Assembly: GCA_022009935.1 (NCBI GenBank) | Contig: CP091731.1 | Span: forward strand, 1,364,001-1,428,000 | Origin: Candidatus Melainabacteria bacterium | GTDB lineage: Bacteria; Cyanobacteriota; Vampirovibrionia; Gastranaerophilales; Gastranaerophilaceae | Direction: 5' to 3' | DNA: 64,000 bases | In this document: positions 18,597 to 29,083 of the stretch, in pieces | Layout of the letters: every line of letters begins with the position of its first letter | Numbering within the stretch: position 1 is the first letter of the stretch | Made by a program: the position numbers and the translations under genes | The notes under the pieces: generated by a model | Database searches by the model: none | What the model was told of the DNA's origin: nothing | What the model saw: only the letters and a program-made list of their open reading frames with translations

Positions 18597-19294
18597 CTAA
18601 ACCTCAAAATTGTTACCAAAAGCGTTTTTCATTGCAAACTCAAAATCACATTCAGATTCTGATGTAAAGTCATAGTTCTCACTTTCATCACAAGAATAAC
18701 TATTTGCAAACGATATTTTTTCAATCTTTTTAATAAAGGATGTATTATCATTTTTTGCTTGCCCTAGTAAGGCTTGAAGTTTTTCCCAATCTCCATAAAA
18801 ATATTCGTTTAATAAAGGAAGAATACTATCAAACCAAATGTTTTTAAGTTCATTAATGCCGTCATTTTGATGTTTATCGTTGATAAAATAACTATGACCA
18901 ATTTGATGATCCCTATCCAATAAGACAGAAATTCTTTTGTTTAATAACTCAAAACAGTCTTTAAATTTACATTTAAAATCTGATACCATATTAGATTTTG
19001 GCATCAATTCTTTAAATTTAAAACGACGTCGCAAAAGCTATATCAATAGATGCAATACTTCTATCAGAAGTATTCATTGTGCCAAGTATGTACAAATTTT
19101 TAGGAACTGTGAATAGTTCTTTTGAGTAAGGCAATGTTACGGTTAAATTTTCTCTTTTATCTTCTTCAATAAGAGTAATTAATTCTCCGAAAATTTTTGA
19201 AATGTTACCACGATTTATTTCATCAATAATTATCTGCTACCAGCTTATACAAATATTTTCTAAATTTTTCACGAATTACTTTAATATCTTCCAT
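18597..19294 (-). pseudogene. mcrB: McrB GTPase subunit, internally deleted
   Basis: ATG at 19294 opens MEDIKVIREKFRKYLYKLVA, then within about 20 codons the sequence jumps to the Walker B region IIIDEINRGNISKIFGELIT, LPYSKELFTVPKNLYILGTM and NTSDRSIASIDIAF. A shift near 19030 leads to the C-terminal RRRFKFKEL, LLDRDHQIGHSYFI and PLLNEYFYGDWEKL segments. The N-terminal recognition domain and the Walker A P-loop are absent, so as read it cannot hydrolyse GTP. Deletion in the genome or in the assembly are both possible. Confidence 0.82.
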
Positions 19295-19354
19295 AGACCA
19301 TTCCTTTTTTTTTTTAGGGTATCACAAACATGGATTTGAACATATTTTGAACGG

Positions 19355-19710
19355 TTATAAAACAGAGCTTGAATTAATTTGGCGATTTATCCATTCCATA
19401 ATCACAGAGATGAGATATTCTTGTTCGGTTTGGGTTAGTTCTCTGTGTTGAGGGAATTTGTGCCATTTCTCGATACAACCGCGACAACAGGTGGCGGTTG
19501 CATGTTGAGCAATAAAAACAGGATGACCTCGCATTGGAGTTTGTTTACCATCGTTTGCGGGTTCAGAGGGAGCTACTCTATCCCGAATAAAATCGCAGGC
19601 ATGAGAATGAACGTATCAAGTCCTTTATCCTTGATATATTCAAGCTCTTTTGCTCGAAGCTTAAATCTGCTCCTAAATTTTGACTTTGCCAGTTTATCCA
19701 AAATGTTCAT
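19355..19710 (-). CDS. DUF4186 protein (one frameshift)
   Basis: ATG at 19710 reads MNILDKLAKSKFRSRFKLRA, KELEYIKDKGLDTF, then after a shift near 19600 SHACDFIRDRVAPSEPANDG, KQTPMRGHPVFIAQHATATC and CRGCIEKWHKF. The GKQTPMRGHPVF.AQHATATCCR stretch is the hallmark of DUF4186, with Cys and His residues that could bind metal. About 118 residues. It sits between a DUF6119-like gene (1 base apart) and mcrB on the same strand. Role unknown. Confidence 0.8.
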
Positions 19711-19711
19711 T

Positions 19712-20232
19712 TTAATTTGATTCTTCACTATGAATATTTCTAATTGCTACATTATAACCTAAATTAGACAAAGTTTTTGTTGCGTATCGAATAGCCACTT
19801 TGCTGAAGAATGGAATTTGTGGTCTTTGTTCATTACCTTTGCTAATAATTCCTAAAACTACTGTGTAATTGTTTGATCTAAAGTCATTATCTATATATGA
19901 AGCAAAACCTTCTTCTTGTAGTCTGCTATTATATTTAGCTCTAAATTCAGGATCTAACAACGCTTCTCCCGAAACTGTAGCTTGATTAAATAAATGACTT
20001 AATAAAGGTGAACAGCCAGATTTTTTTATATGTATTAATTCCTTATTTTGTGTAAAAATATCACAAACTTCTATTTTATTGCCTCTTCCACCCCCGAATG
20101 GAATTTCTCCGATTCTATGAATTAACGCAGCATTAATTTCATGTGCAAGATCTTCATTATATTCATTTTCTGTGTATGTTTCACGACCATTAGATGTATA
20201 ATTTGGCAATTCTGTTTCATAAATAGGAATTG
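19712..20232 (-). pseudogene. C-terminal part of a DUF6119 (TIGR04141-like) protein
   Basis: Reads GRETYTENEYNEDLAHEINA, then KIEVCDIFTQNKELIHIKKS, GCSPLLSHLFNQATVSGEAL, which I recognise as the C-terminal region of the sporadically distributed TIGR04141/DUF6119 family (usually around 500 residues). Only about 173 residues are here; the frame opens immediately after the stop of the transposition accessory gene. The N-terminal two thirds are missing, consistent with truncation by the Mu-type module. These proteins are often found in defence islands. Confidence 0.7.
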
Positions 20233-21490
20233 TTATTTAAACTTTATATATGTATCAGACTCATAAATCAAATTCAATTGGTCTTCAAAATTGGGGTTGA
20301 GTTCTTTCCATAAAAATACCGCAAGGTGGTGGTCGAGGTATTTTCGCATACTTGCCATAAACTTTTTGCGATAAAGAATGTTGTATAATCTGCGTGTTTC
20401 TTTGACTTCATCAGGTTGCTGACGTCGCTGCGGTAACCTTGATTTTAGTGGTTTTTGAGCGATAAAAACATTGTCATTATAGCAATACAAGCATATTGAA
20501 ACATCATTCATAAAAATCCTGACTTGCGGGATTTGAGGATCAGTATCAAAATGTTCAACCAACTCCTGATATTGTTTGTCAAAAATTTTTGCCCGAATAT
20601 ATTGATAAAAAGTTTCCGTTGTTGTATTTCCCAAATTTGCGATTTTTGCGGTTTGTGAGGCCGGTATTCCGAAGCAGAAACATTTATAAATAATCTCGAT
20701 TTGCTCAGTTGTCGTAATATTATAGACTCTAGGCAGTCTGTTCAAATTCCTGCGGACTTCAGGTTCTTCGCTTTTATTATCCGGCATGAAATATTTTGGG
20801 AATATTCCCATCATACCTTCTGTTTGGTACTTTTTTCGTTTTGAATGAAATGCGGAATACGAAACTTTAAGTTTTGGATTCTTTAACGGAATTATTTCCA
20901 AAAAGTCTACGCAGTTCTCTGCAATTCATACCTTCTGTAAGTTTAAAAAGTTTCAGATATCTGTATATAAATTCTTTGCCTCTATCAGAAGCCACAACAT
21001 ACAAGCGTTCTTCCTCTTTATTATGGAAAAATTTTTTGACTTCCTTATCCATCGCTCGTCGTTCGGAATCCTCTAAAAAATCATATAGTTTAAGTGACGA
21101 GCGTTTGATTAAGTATTTCCCCTCTAAATCAGGCTCTTTGTTAGGTTTTACGACATAATTTCCTTTAAGACAATTCCTTTTTATCGTTTCTTCCTGAATA
21201 TTCAGCAGTCGAGCGACTTCGGATATTGTAAGCCAAATATCTGAATCACTGCTTTGAGTTGTGGGGACATGTTTATTCACACACTTTTTAAAATTTGTGT
21301 ATAGATATTCTGTACTTGATATCTTTTTAATTTGGCTTAAAGATTCTAAATCGTTTAGTGCTTTTTGAATTGTTTTTTCATTTTCTTCAAGCATTGGCAG
21401 AATGTCAGGCAGAGTGAATTTATTAAGCCCTTTTGCTATTTTAAGAATTTTCATTTGTAAGTTCAATTTCTTCTGCGTCAGCATCGTCAT
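20233..21490 (-). CDS. Transposition-associated accessory protein with two HTH regions (one frameshift)
   Basis: Two overlapping frames join near 20890 (RRLFGNNSVK / NPKLKVSYSAFHSKRK) into about 415 residues. N-terminal winged-helix-like region (FTLPDILPMLEENEKTIQKA), then an excisionase/MuA-type HTH (DIWLTISEVARLLNIQEETI) that parallels the N-terminus of the MuA-like transposase in this locus, then an unrecognised C-terminal domain (TTEQIEIIYKCFCFGIPASQ, with an HTH-like GIPASQTAKIANLGNTT). Starts 30 bases after the MuB-like gene. Likely a target-choice or regulatory partner; inferred from position. Confidence 0.6.
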
Positions 21491-21519
21491 TTTTTAGCAC
21501 CTCCTTCAATGTAATTTCG

Positions 21520-22173
21520 TCAATTTCTTTTTATTCCGTTTGATTTTGCGACCTGTTCCGCTTTACTGATAGTTTTTACCAATTGCCTGAAACGATTTGT
21601 GCGAGTATATAAAAGTTTTTTGGCACAATCCGTAAACTGAACTTCTGATAATTGGTCGATTATTGAAGTTATATCTTGTTTAGAGAACGGCTCAAATTTT
21701 ATAATTTCTAATAATCTGTCATATAAATGCTTGTGCCTTTGGAGCCTTTTATTTGCCGTACCCATCCCGACTAAAACAATAGGAACATCCGTTTTGTCGT
21801 GAATGTCCCTTAAAGTTTCAACCGCCCGAGAATCAATAGTCAAATAGTCCGTTTCATCTACAATTATGGTTCTTGGGGTTTTGATTAATTGAGATACAAC
21901 TTGATTGAAGATATCCGAGAATTTGTTATAAGGAATCTCGCCTAATTCTTCAACCATCTCCTCTAATAACCACCTCGCGGACATAAGGTTAGCACTTCTG
22001 ATTAGTATTGCATCATTTTGTGCTGCCCACCAAGTAATTGCGTAAGTTTTTCCAAGACCCGGCTCACCATAAACAAGTCCCATCCCTGGAACTCCGTCTT
22101 CTCTTTCTTTCAGACGGTTCATCATCGAGATTAATTGTTTTACGTTTTTCGTTTTTACGAAGACCTTTTTCAT
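21520..22173 (-). CDS. MuB/TnsC-like AAA+ transposition ATPase
   Basis: 217 residues. Walker A GEPGLGKTYAITW at about 34-46, Walker B RTIIVDETDYLT, sensor 1-like VPIVLVGMGTAN and an arginine-rich lid region (NKRLQRHKHLYDRL). MuB-type proteins bind target DNA and activate the transposase. Starts with a TAATG overlap with the upstream gene, indicating coupling. Short relative to phage Mu B (312), as in other Mu-type transposons lacking extra N-terminal domain. Confidence 0.85.
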   Translation of the reverse strand: MKKVFVKTKNVKQLISMMNRLKEREDGVPGMGLVYGEPGLGKTYAITWWAAQNDAILIRSANLMSARWLLEEMVEELGEIPYNKFSDIFNQVVSQLIKTPRTIIVDETDYLTIDSRAVETLRDIHDKTDVPIVLVGMGTANKRLQRHKHLYDRLLEIIKFEPFSKQDITSIIDQLSEVQFTDCAKKLLYTRTNRFRQLVKTISKAEQVAKSNGIKRN

Positions 22174-22616
22174 TACTGCTCCTTTCCGTATATTTCTTTG
22201 TATTCATCTGATTTTATGTAGTTTGCAAGCCACGTTCTATCTTCAGGACAAACACAGCCATTCTGCATATGCCATTCGTAGCGTTCGTAAGAAGATTTAA
22301 ATATTGGCCTTGCAACAATTGAGGTCTTAACTTTTGGCTCAAAATCTTTCTTTGGTTTTGATTCAGGTTGAACTGTTATTTCTTTAATCGGCCCAGGTTG
22401 AGGTAATCGAATATTTTGCATCAATTCTTTTTCAAGATAATCCATATCCTCTAAGTTAAAATGCTCCCGAACTGCTTTAATCGTTTTTCGGCGAAGCCTT
22501 TGTTGTTTTTCAATCTTCTGTTTGTAATCTTCAATGTCTTTAATATCGCCCATTTGATAAGCAAGCGGGTGGGTTTCTGTTATGCGGTTTGCCTTGCAGA
22601 TAAATTCGCCTTTCAT
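22173..22616 (-). CDS. Small unknown protein between transposase and ATPase genes
   Basis: 147 residues, charged. N-terminal DIEDYKQKIEKQQRLRRKTI looks helical or coiled; a Pro-rich linker follows (LPQPGPIKEITVQPESKPKK), then a C-terminal RYEWHMQNGCVCPEDRTWLA with YKSDEYKEIYG. No family recognised. Stop overlaps the start of the ATPase gene and its start lies 18 bases after the transposase stop, so it belongs to the transposition operon. Confidence 0.65.
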   Translation of the reverse strand: MKGEFICKANRITETHPLAYQMGDIKDIEDYKQKIEKQQRLRRKTIKAVREHFNLEDMDYLEKELMQNIRLPQPGPIKEITVQPESKPKKDFEPKVKTSIVARPIFKSSYERYEWHMQNGCVCPEDRTWLANYIKSDEYKEIYGKEQ

Positions 22617-22634
22617 TGAATAGACTTTGATATA

Positions 22635-24254
22635 CTAAAGGTCAAACAAACTGTACTTTATAACCGTTTTTTCTTTGATTCCATAGAGTGCCTCGTCAAA
22701 ATAATCCGCCTTCAAGAACCTGATTCCGTTTCTTCCTATACTCTTTATTTCTTGTGCCATCATCAAATCATCAAGCGAGTTTTCATCAATATTTTGTTTT
22801 TCAATTTCGTTTAAAACCTCTTGAATTGTTTTATCTTTTGCATTCGGACAAGGCTGAGAATGCTTAAATTCAAGCCATTTTTCTATCATTTTAAGAGCCT
22901 GTTCAATTGTTGGAGTAAAACTGTATTTTTCGTGGATATTTTTATGCAACTTTTCGTTTCGCATCAAATATGCCAACTTATTTTCGATGCTTGTTCCGAT
23001 ATAAACTTTGGAACCAAGCTTTTCAAAACTTTCCTGAAAATCAAAAAAGAAACGCTCGATGACTTTTGCTCGAGCGTTATATGGAGTGGCATAGACCGGT
23101 TTTATTCCGAGTTTGTTGTAAACTCCTGTAAAACCAAAGCTCTTCAAATTTCTTATCTCCGTTAAAGAATTTGCTTTTGAAGGCTCTACCGTTATCTTGG
23201 TAAACATATTCAGGAATATGGTCCATTTTTAAAATCGCGTTACGCAGAGCTGATGCAATATTTTGCGTACATTCTTCTAGCATAATATCGTACCCGACAA
23301 GACCGCCCGATTTCCAATCCAAGAACCCAAGCAATGTCGCTCGGCATGGTTTGCCTGTAAACGGGTTTATGACTTGGAAGTTGAGCGTATGCCCATCCGC
23401 CACAAGCACTTGTCCTGCTTTTAAAAGTGCTGCGTTTCTGACTATAAAGGGACTTACTTTATCCTTTAATGCTTTTTCGCCGTCACGTGCAAGAGTCCAT
23501 TTGTCAAAATTATTGTCCCGAAACCATTCTGCGTACCGCCTGAATGTAATATCTTTCGGCAAAATTTCTTGCCCGCGTTCTTTTAGAATATGCTTGGTTA
23601 AAGAAATTGCTTTGCCTATTGAAAAAGCACTTGGGGACAATAGTATTTGTATAAATATTTTAATCTGTTCCTCGTTTAACGTTGTTCTGTATTCTTTTCT
23701 GGTTGAATATTTATATTGCCCTACAAGTGCTGTCCAATCTTTGTTGTAGTCCAATAATGCCCGCCAGCGGTAAAGCGAGCCTATTGAGAATTTACCTAAG
23801 ATTTTAAAATCTCCTCCTGAAACATCCCTGTATTATATAATTGCAAGAATTCTTTATCGGGGATATTTCCGTTGATTTTGAAACTTTATCTCTTTTATAT
23901 TCTTTCCTAAAATCAAGCCACGCATAAATCAAATCATATTTTGCAAGTGCTATTTTTCTTTGGTTTTCTGAGATTAGTTTTTCTTGTTTTATGTTTAGGT
24001 TTGATAATTCAATAACCTCGTTATCACACGTTTTATAATCGTCATAATATTCCTGAAAATATTTAAGTTTGAAGCTCCTCTTCAAGCGTTGATAATTTAA
24101 TCTTGTATGTTTTTCCGCCTCGGATATTTTCGATCTTGTATTCATATTTATTCTGATTTAATGCAAGCCGAACAGCTCTTCTTCGAGTAATGTTTTTTAA
24201 TTTTGCTAAAGTCTCAACATCAATCCAAATATCGTTATTATTAATGTCTTCCAT
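22635..24254 (-). CDS. MuA-type DDE transposase (frameshifted)
   Basis: ATG at 24254 begins with a MuA-like DNA-binding domain (DIWIDVETLAKLKNITRRRA, ending GGKTYKIKLSTLEEEL). Across shifts near 24065, 23860, 23790 and 23125 the frame gives the catalytic core: VLVADGHTLNFQV (first Asp), GFLDWKSGGLVGYD, VYQDNGRAFKSK (second Asp), then AKVIERFFFDFQE (Glu). The rest is a C-terminal domain ending IKYSLFDL. About 540 residues, somewhat shorter than Mu A. Drives strand transfer of the mobile element; ends not located. Confidence 0.85.
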
Positions 24255-24880
24255 AACGGATCCTTATTTAATTTACTACTGTATGTTAGACTGCTTTTTC
24301 TCAAAAAGGAAGTGTTTGAGGGGGAAATGTGTTTTTGTGTTTTATATTATTTTAAGCAGAAAATTTTGAGAAACTCTTTTGGAAATTTTAAACATAATTT
24401 AACGAATAATTTATTATTTAAAAAATTGGGTTGTTTTATTTTTTTCTTTTTGGGTAAAATTAATGTGATATTTTTGTATAAATTTTAGGGAAAGTATATA
24501 ATTTGGTTTTTAAAATATTTGAAAAAATAGGGTTAAAAAATATTTTAAGGGAAAAAAATAGATAAATTAAAAGGTTTTTTTTATTTTAAAAAAATGTGGA
24601 AAGTTTTGAAAAAAAGTTTTAAAATTTATGAAAGAATTAAGTTTTTTTAAACATGGGGAGAAAAAAAAATATTTAAAAAGATATTATATTTATAAAATTT
24701 TATTAAAAAAAAAATTTTTAAATTAAGTAAAAAAAAAAATTAAAAAATTTTAATTTTAAATTATTTTTAATTATAAAATTTTTAATTTATTTTTAAAATA
24801 AAAAAATAGAAATTTTTTTTTTTTAATTTAAAAAAGTATTTTTAAAAAATAAAAATAATAATTATAGTTAAAAATATTTT
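24255..24880. other. Extreme A/T homopolymer stretch, no gene
   Basis: After about 24300 G and C become progressively rarer, and from about 24660 to 24885 the sequence is almost purely runs of A and T. No coding frame, tandem unit or hairpin series is evident. The MuA-like gene starts on one side, and a WYL gene is cut off on the other exactly where its A-run begins. This may be a failed consensus, or a transposon end lost in low-quality sequence. Confidence 0.7.
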
Positions 24881-24881
24881 T

Positions 24882-25262
24882 TTAACCTGCTTTAAAAACC
24901 TTTTTTTTTTTTTTTGAATACTCATCAAAACCTACTAGATAGTTCTTTTCCCAATATTGAATACCATAAGGGTGGATAGTAGCTTGAAATTTGTATCCGT
25001 TAGAATTTGTATAATCAAATTGCAATTTTTTCTGTTCTAAAATGGCTTGTGATATTATTTCATAAGTTTTTGGCTCAGTATTTTCTTTAGAATACTGTCT
25101 TATTGCATATCCTTGTGATTCTAATAAATATTGAATATCTGTTTCAAGAGAATTTGATGATTTTGGATTAATTGATTTAATTTTAGATATCAATTCTTCA
25201 ACGCTTTTTTATCCTAGAATTATCATTAATCAATTCTTTTAATTGTTCCAACAAACGAAATC
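24882..25262 (-). pseudogene. WYL-domain regulator, C-terminus lost
   Basis: A GTG/ATG near 25262 followed by a shift near 25210 gives LLEQLKELINDNSR and VEELISKIKSINPKSS. Then comes the start of a WYL domain: EIISQAILEQKKLQFDYTNS, then IHPYGIQYWEKNYLVGFDEY. The next residues become poly-Lys in an A-run and the frame ends. WYL proteins are ligand-binding regulators frequent in defence islands. The gene follows the RecA-like gene by about 18 bases. Confidence 0.65.
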
Positions 25263-25279
25263 ATCACAAGAAAAATTTA

Positions 25280-26073
25280 TTAATGGATTAATTGTACCTT
25301 TTTAAGCCTAAAATGTTTCTTTCTGTCGGTTAAATTTTCAACAACTTCAATTTTATCCCCAAATTGTTCCACCAAAACAGACATCATACGCTCCAACCTT
25401 CTGCGATCAAAATGTTTATAATCGTATTTCAAACTAAAAACGCCATAATCTATATTTAGGCTTTTTATTGTCCACAGCGAATAAACATCATCTGCGATAT
25501 GTTTTATATCAATAATTACATCTGAAAAATATTTTACAGTTATAGAGATAACAACATCATCCACAAAATCAGTATTATATAAATTTATAAATAATATTGC
25601 TCTATATTCATATATTAATTGTTTAAGTTCTAAAATATCATTTACAGAAGAATTGCCTAATGAAAACTTCTTGAAATTGTCAATAAAAATATAGTCAGGC
25701 TTTTGAGTTGCCAAAAGTCTTTTTAATTCTGTTAAATCATTAATATTATTATCAGATAATGTTATATTCCAAGTTTTATTTCATTTTTTAATTTTTCAAA
25801 GTCATTGTTTTCGGAATGGAGTGTATTTAATTCCATAAAAAATCTTTTTTTATAAAAATCATCTTTAAAATATAAACAGTTTTTATTATCTATTGAAAAT
25901 TGTTTTACTAAATTTAAAAATAATCTGTCACACATAGTTCCAGAAAAAGTTATGATAGAACCTTTATCACATTTTGATAATTCGTTGTTTAAATATTCAT
26001 ATTGTGTTTTTATAGGTTCCTTTGAAATATTTGTCATTTCTTCAAAAACTGTGTCAATAAGCAAATCATTCAT
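25280..26073 (-). CDS. RecA/DnaB-fold-like protein of unknown role (one frameshift)
   Basis: ATG at 26073 opens MNDLLIDTVFEEMTNISKEP. A beta-strand/loop GSIITFSGTMCDRLFLNLV occupies the Walker A position but lacks the GKT/S; after a shift near 25755, LLATQKPDYIFIDNFKKF fits a Walker B strand, followed by DDVVISITVKYFSDVIIDI and SLWTIKS strands as in RecA/DnaB cores. About 260 residues. The P-loop is degenerate, so ATP binding is doubtful. Lies 40 bases past tRNA-Arg, paired with a WYL gene. Confidence 0.5.
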
Positions 26074-26112
26074 AACGTCATCGCCTTTTTTTATAAAGTG
26101 CTTATAATAACC

Positions 26113-26185
<73 letters not shown>

Positions 26186-26540
26186 TTATTATATTCACTT
26201 GTCATTTTTTACTCTATCGCCCATCTTGATAGAGCTATATTTTAATTTCGTTAAACTTTTATCTTCGATAAAAGATTTAACAGGCCAGCTGGGCTTGTGG
26301 CACTTATTATATTCACTTGTCATTTTTACTCTATCGCCCATCTTGATAGAGCTATATTTTAATTTCGTTAAACTTTTATCTTCGATAAAAGATTTAACAG
26401 GCCAGCTGGGCTTGTGGCACTTATTATATTCACTTGTCATTTTTTACTCTATCGCCCATCTTGATAGAGCTATATTTTAATTTCGTTAAACTTTTATCTT
26501 CGATAAAAGATTTAACAGGCCAGCTGAGCTTGTGGCACTT
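26186..26540 (-). repeat. Three tandem 117-118 base repeats containing tRNA-Arg 5' copies
   Basis: Units begin at 26186, 26304 and 26421, each ending CCAGCTGRGCTTGTGGCAC on the plus strand. That segment resembles the first bases of tRNA-Arg (CCAGCTGGGCTACAGGCAC). Each unit also holds GATAGAG and a TCTTCGATAAAAGA-type hairpin (TTTTATC-TTC-GATAAAA). Units differ by a single T in one run. On the minus strand they lie directly upstream of tRNA-Arg, so they duplicate its leader and 5' end. Confidence 0.9.
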
Positions 26541-26681
26541 ATTATATTCACTTGTCAACTTTTACATTCTTATAATATCAAAAACAAAAAATACTTGCAA
26601 CTGTTTTATATTTTTATATTTACTTGTTATAAATATTTGTTTGTGTTATAAATATATTACCATTTTAAAAGCAATTTTAAA

Positions 26682-27587
26682 ATGAGACCAAACGATTGGA
26701 ATTTAAATAATTTGTCAAAAAATATAAAATTAGCTAAGACAGCAGGTTTTTGTTATGGTGTTAAACGTGCGGTCGAAACTACAAAAAAGTTAAAATCTGA
26801 AAATCCAACCAAGAATGTTTGCGTATTAGGTGAACTTATTCATAACCAAAATGTTATAAGAGAACTTGAAAATCTTGGAATAAAGACAATAAGCGATAAT
26901 AATTTTGATGATATATCAGATATTTGTGTGATAAGAAGTCATGGTGCAACACCTAGTGTCTTCGAAACTTTAATGTCTAAAAATGCTCAAATTGTTGATA
27001 TGACTTGCCCTGATGTCAAAAAAGTGCAACAAAAAGCTATTGAACTTGTCCAAAATGGTTTTTTGCTTATTATACTTGGTAAAAGTGACCATCCTGAAGT
27101 TATTGCAATAAAAGCTAATGCACAAAAGTATTCACAAAATGAAGACATATTTGTTGTGTCAAATCTTTGTGAATTAAGTGAACTTGAAACAAAAATAAAA
27201 ACACACAAAAAGGTTGGGGTTGTTATTCAAACTACGCAAAAACTTGAACTTTTAAAAGAAACGGTCAACTATTTAATCCCAATAGTTAAAGATTTACGCG
27301 TTTTTAATACAATTTGTCCTTCAACAACCTCTCGCCAAAATGAAGCCAAAAACATAGCCAAAGAATCGGATTTGATGATTGTTGTTGGAAGCAAAAAAAG
27401 TGCAAATACAACTCACTTGGCTGAAATACTTAAAGAAATAACAAACACAATCCATATTGAATCACAAAATGAACTATACTTATATAAAGATATCATCGAC
27501 AATGCTAAAAATATTGGTGTTACAGCAGGCGCTTCAACACCTGATAATATTATTGAAAATGTTATTTTAGAATTAAAAAAATATTGA
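26682..27587 (+). CDS. ispH: 4-hydroxy-3-methylbut-2-enyl diphosphate reductase
   Basis: 301 residues. The three [4Fe-4S] cysteines are in KTAGFCYGVKRAV, VDMTCPDVKK and FNTICPSTTSRQ; the VIRSHG and GKSDHPEV motifs bind substrate, and the C-terminus has TAGASTPDNIIE. IspH makes IPP and DMAPP in the last step of the MEP isoprenoid pathway. rpsA follows 18 bases later, a pairing also seen as a fusion in clostridia. Confidence 0.97.
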   Translation: MRPNDWNLNNLSKNIKLAKTAGFCYGVKRAVETTKKLKSENPTKNVCVLGELIHNQNVIRELENLGIKTISDNNFDDISDICVIRSHGATPSVFETLMSKNAQIVDMTCPDVKKVQQKAIELVQNGFLLIILGKSDHPEVIAIKANAQKYSQNEDIFVVSNLCELSELETKIKTHKKVGVVIQTTQKLELLKETVNYLIPIVKDLRVFNTICPSTTSRQNEAKNIAKESDLMIVVGSKKSANTTHLAEILKEITNTIHIESQNELYLYKDIIDNAKNIGVTAGASTPDNIIENVILELKKY

Positions 27588-27605
27588 AAGGAGATAAATA
27601 AAAAA

Positions 27606-28684
27606 ATGACAAAATTAATGGAAAAAAATCAACTTAATGACGAATTTGAAATGTTATTAAATAAACAATTTGAAAAATCACTTGACGTGGCTCAAGTTGT
27701 TGAAGGTCGCATTTTAAAACGTGAAAATGACGGATATCTTGTTGATATCGGAGCTAAAACAGAAGCGTTTTTGCCTGATAGAGAAATAACAAACAACACA
27801 GAAAAAGACCCGTCTACATTACTTGAAATTGGTTCAAAACACGATGTTTATATCTTAAAAATAAGCGATAATGATGATGACCAAATTTTGGTATCATTAA
27901 AACGTGTTGAATGTGCTCAAGTTTGGGCTGCTTTAACTGAAGCTAAAGCAAATAATGACACAATTCGTACAAAAGTTTTATCAAGCGTTAAAGGTGGCGT
28001 TATCGTCGATGTTATGGACTTAAAAGGTTTTATCCCTTCAAGCCACTTGCGTATGGGTGCTCCATTTGACGGACTTATTGGTACAGAACTTGAAGCTAAA
28101 GTGCTTGAAGCTGACCCAAAACGTAATAAGCTTATATTATCTCAAAGAATGGCTGTTGTTGAACAAAGAGAAGCTGCTGTCAATGAAGTGCTTGAACACC
28201 TTGAAGTTGACCAAGTTATAAATGGTGAAGTTATTCGCCTTGCTGATTTCGGGGCTTTCATTGATATAAACGGTGTTGATGGACTTTTGCCAATCTCTGA
28301 AATTTCTTGGGAACGGATTAATCACCCTTCTGATGTTTTAAAACTTGGCGAAAAAATTGATGTTAAAATCTTAAAAATAGATTACGAATTAAAACGTATT
28401 AGTCTTACTTTAAAACGTATGACTGAAAATCCTTGGGAAGAAGTAAAACAAAAATTTGTTGAAGGTCAAAAATACAAGGAACTGTTAACAAAGTTACTTC
28501 TTTTGGCGCTTTCGTGAACATTTTCCCCGGCGTTGAAGCTTTATTGCCTTCTGCTGAAATGCTTGGCGAAAGCCCAAATCCTTTTGATTTGTATAAAACA
28601 GGTGATGTAATCGATGTTGTTATCAAAAAGTTTACTCCTGATGAACATCGTATAGCTTTGTCTGTTAAAGATATAAATGCATAA
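27606..28684 (+). CDS. rpsA: Ribosomal protein S1 (four S1 domains; one frameshift)
   Basis: Four S1 RNA-binding repeats: VVEGRILKRENDGYLVDIG, VLSSVKGGVIVDVMDLKGFI, INGEVIRLADFGAFIDING and, after a one-base shift near 28480, GTVTKVTSFGAFVNIFPGVE. The last ends SVKDINA. About 359 residues, typical of short S1 forms. Binds mRNA at the 30S platform. AAAGGAG lies 12 bases ahead of the start. Confidence 0.93.
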
Positions 28685-28708
28685 TCAAAAAAATACATAA
28701 TAAAAAAA

Positions 28709-28742
28709 ATAAGCGGACAGTTTATATTGTTCGCTTATTTTA
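28709..28742. terminator. Bidirectional terminator between rpsA and the MmcQ-like gene
   Basis: AATAAGCGGACA pairs with TGTTCGCTTATT (one mismatch) across a short loop, flanked by A-runs on the left and TTTTATT on the right. It serves the convergent genes on both sides and overlaps the end of the minus-strand gene. Confidence 0.85.
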
Positions 28743-29065
28743 TTAGGTTAAAACTATTAATTACAAGATTTTTAAGCAAATCTTTTTGGTGCTTTATTCA
28801 CCTCAACTTTTATCCAATGCTTTTTATTCATATGCCAAGCCGGAGTAATAAAACTATACAAATCCTGCAATATCCAAGAGTCCTCAGGCTTGCATTTCAA
28901 ATTGACACAAAGCTGATTATCTAATTCAAAAATCAAAGCAAACCATTTTTTGTTTTTCTTGTTTCTAAGAACCGGGATATTCTTATATTTTTTATCGCTC
29001 CAAGGATAATCATAAACGGCATCTTGATTAATTAAACAAAATTTTATCAACTCGTCAATATTCAT
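28735..29065 (-). CDS. MmcQ/YjbR-like protein (one frameshift)
   Basis: MNIDELIKFCLINQDAVYDY, PWSDKKYKNIPVLRNKKNKK, FALIFELDNQLCVNLKCKPE and WHMNKKHWIKV fit the MmcQ/YjbR (CyaY-like fold) family: the YPW, VNLK and HMNK...W motifs are present. A shift near 28772 adds LKNLVINSFNLIK. About 110 residues. Biochemical role is not established for this family. Confidence 0.82.
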
Positions 29066-29083
29066 AAAAATAGTGGTGAAATT

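Noticed and set aside
19445..19720. Plus-strand ORF of 91 codons
   Set aside because: Antisense to the DUF4186 gene, whose family motifs are clear on the minus strand.
26186..26540. CRISPR array
   Set aside because: Units are 117-118 bases with no variable spacers and no cas genes; they are tandem duplications.
26199..26685. Plus-strand repeated ORFs (MSFFTLSPILIELYF type)
   Set aside because: They are translations of the tandem repeats beside tRNA-Arg, without ribosome binding sites.
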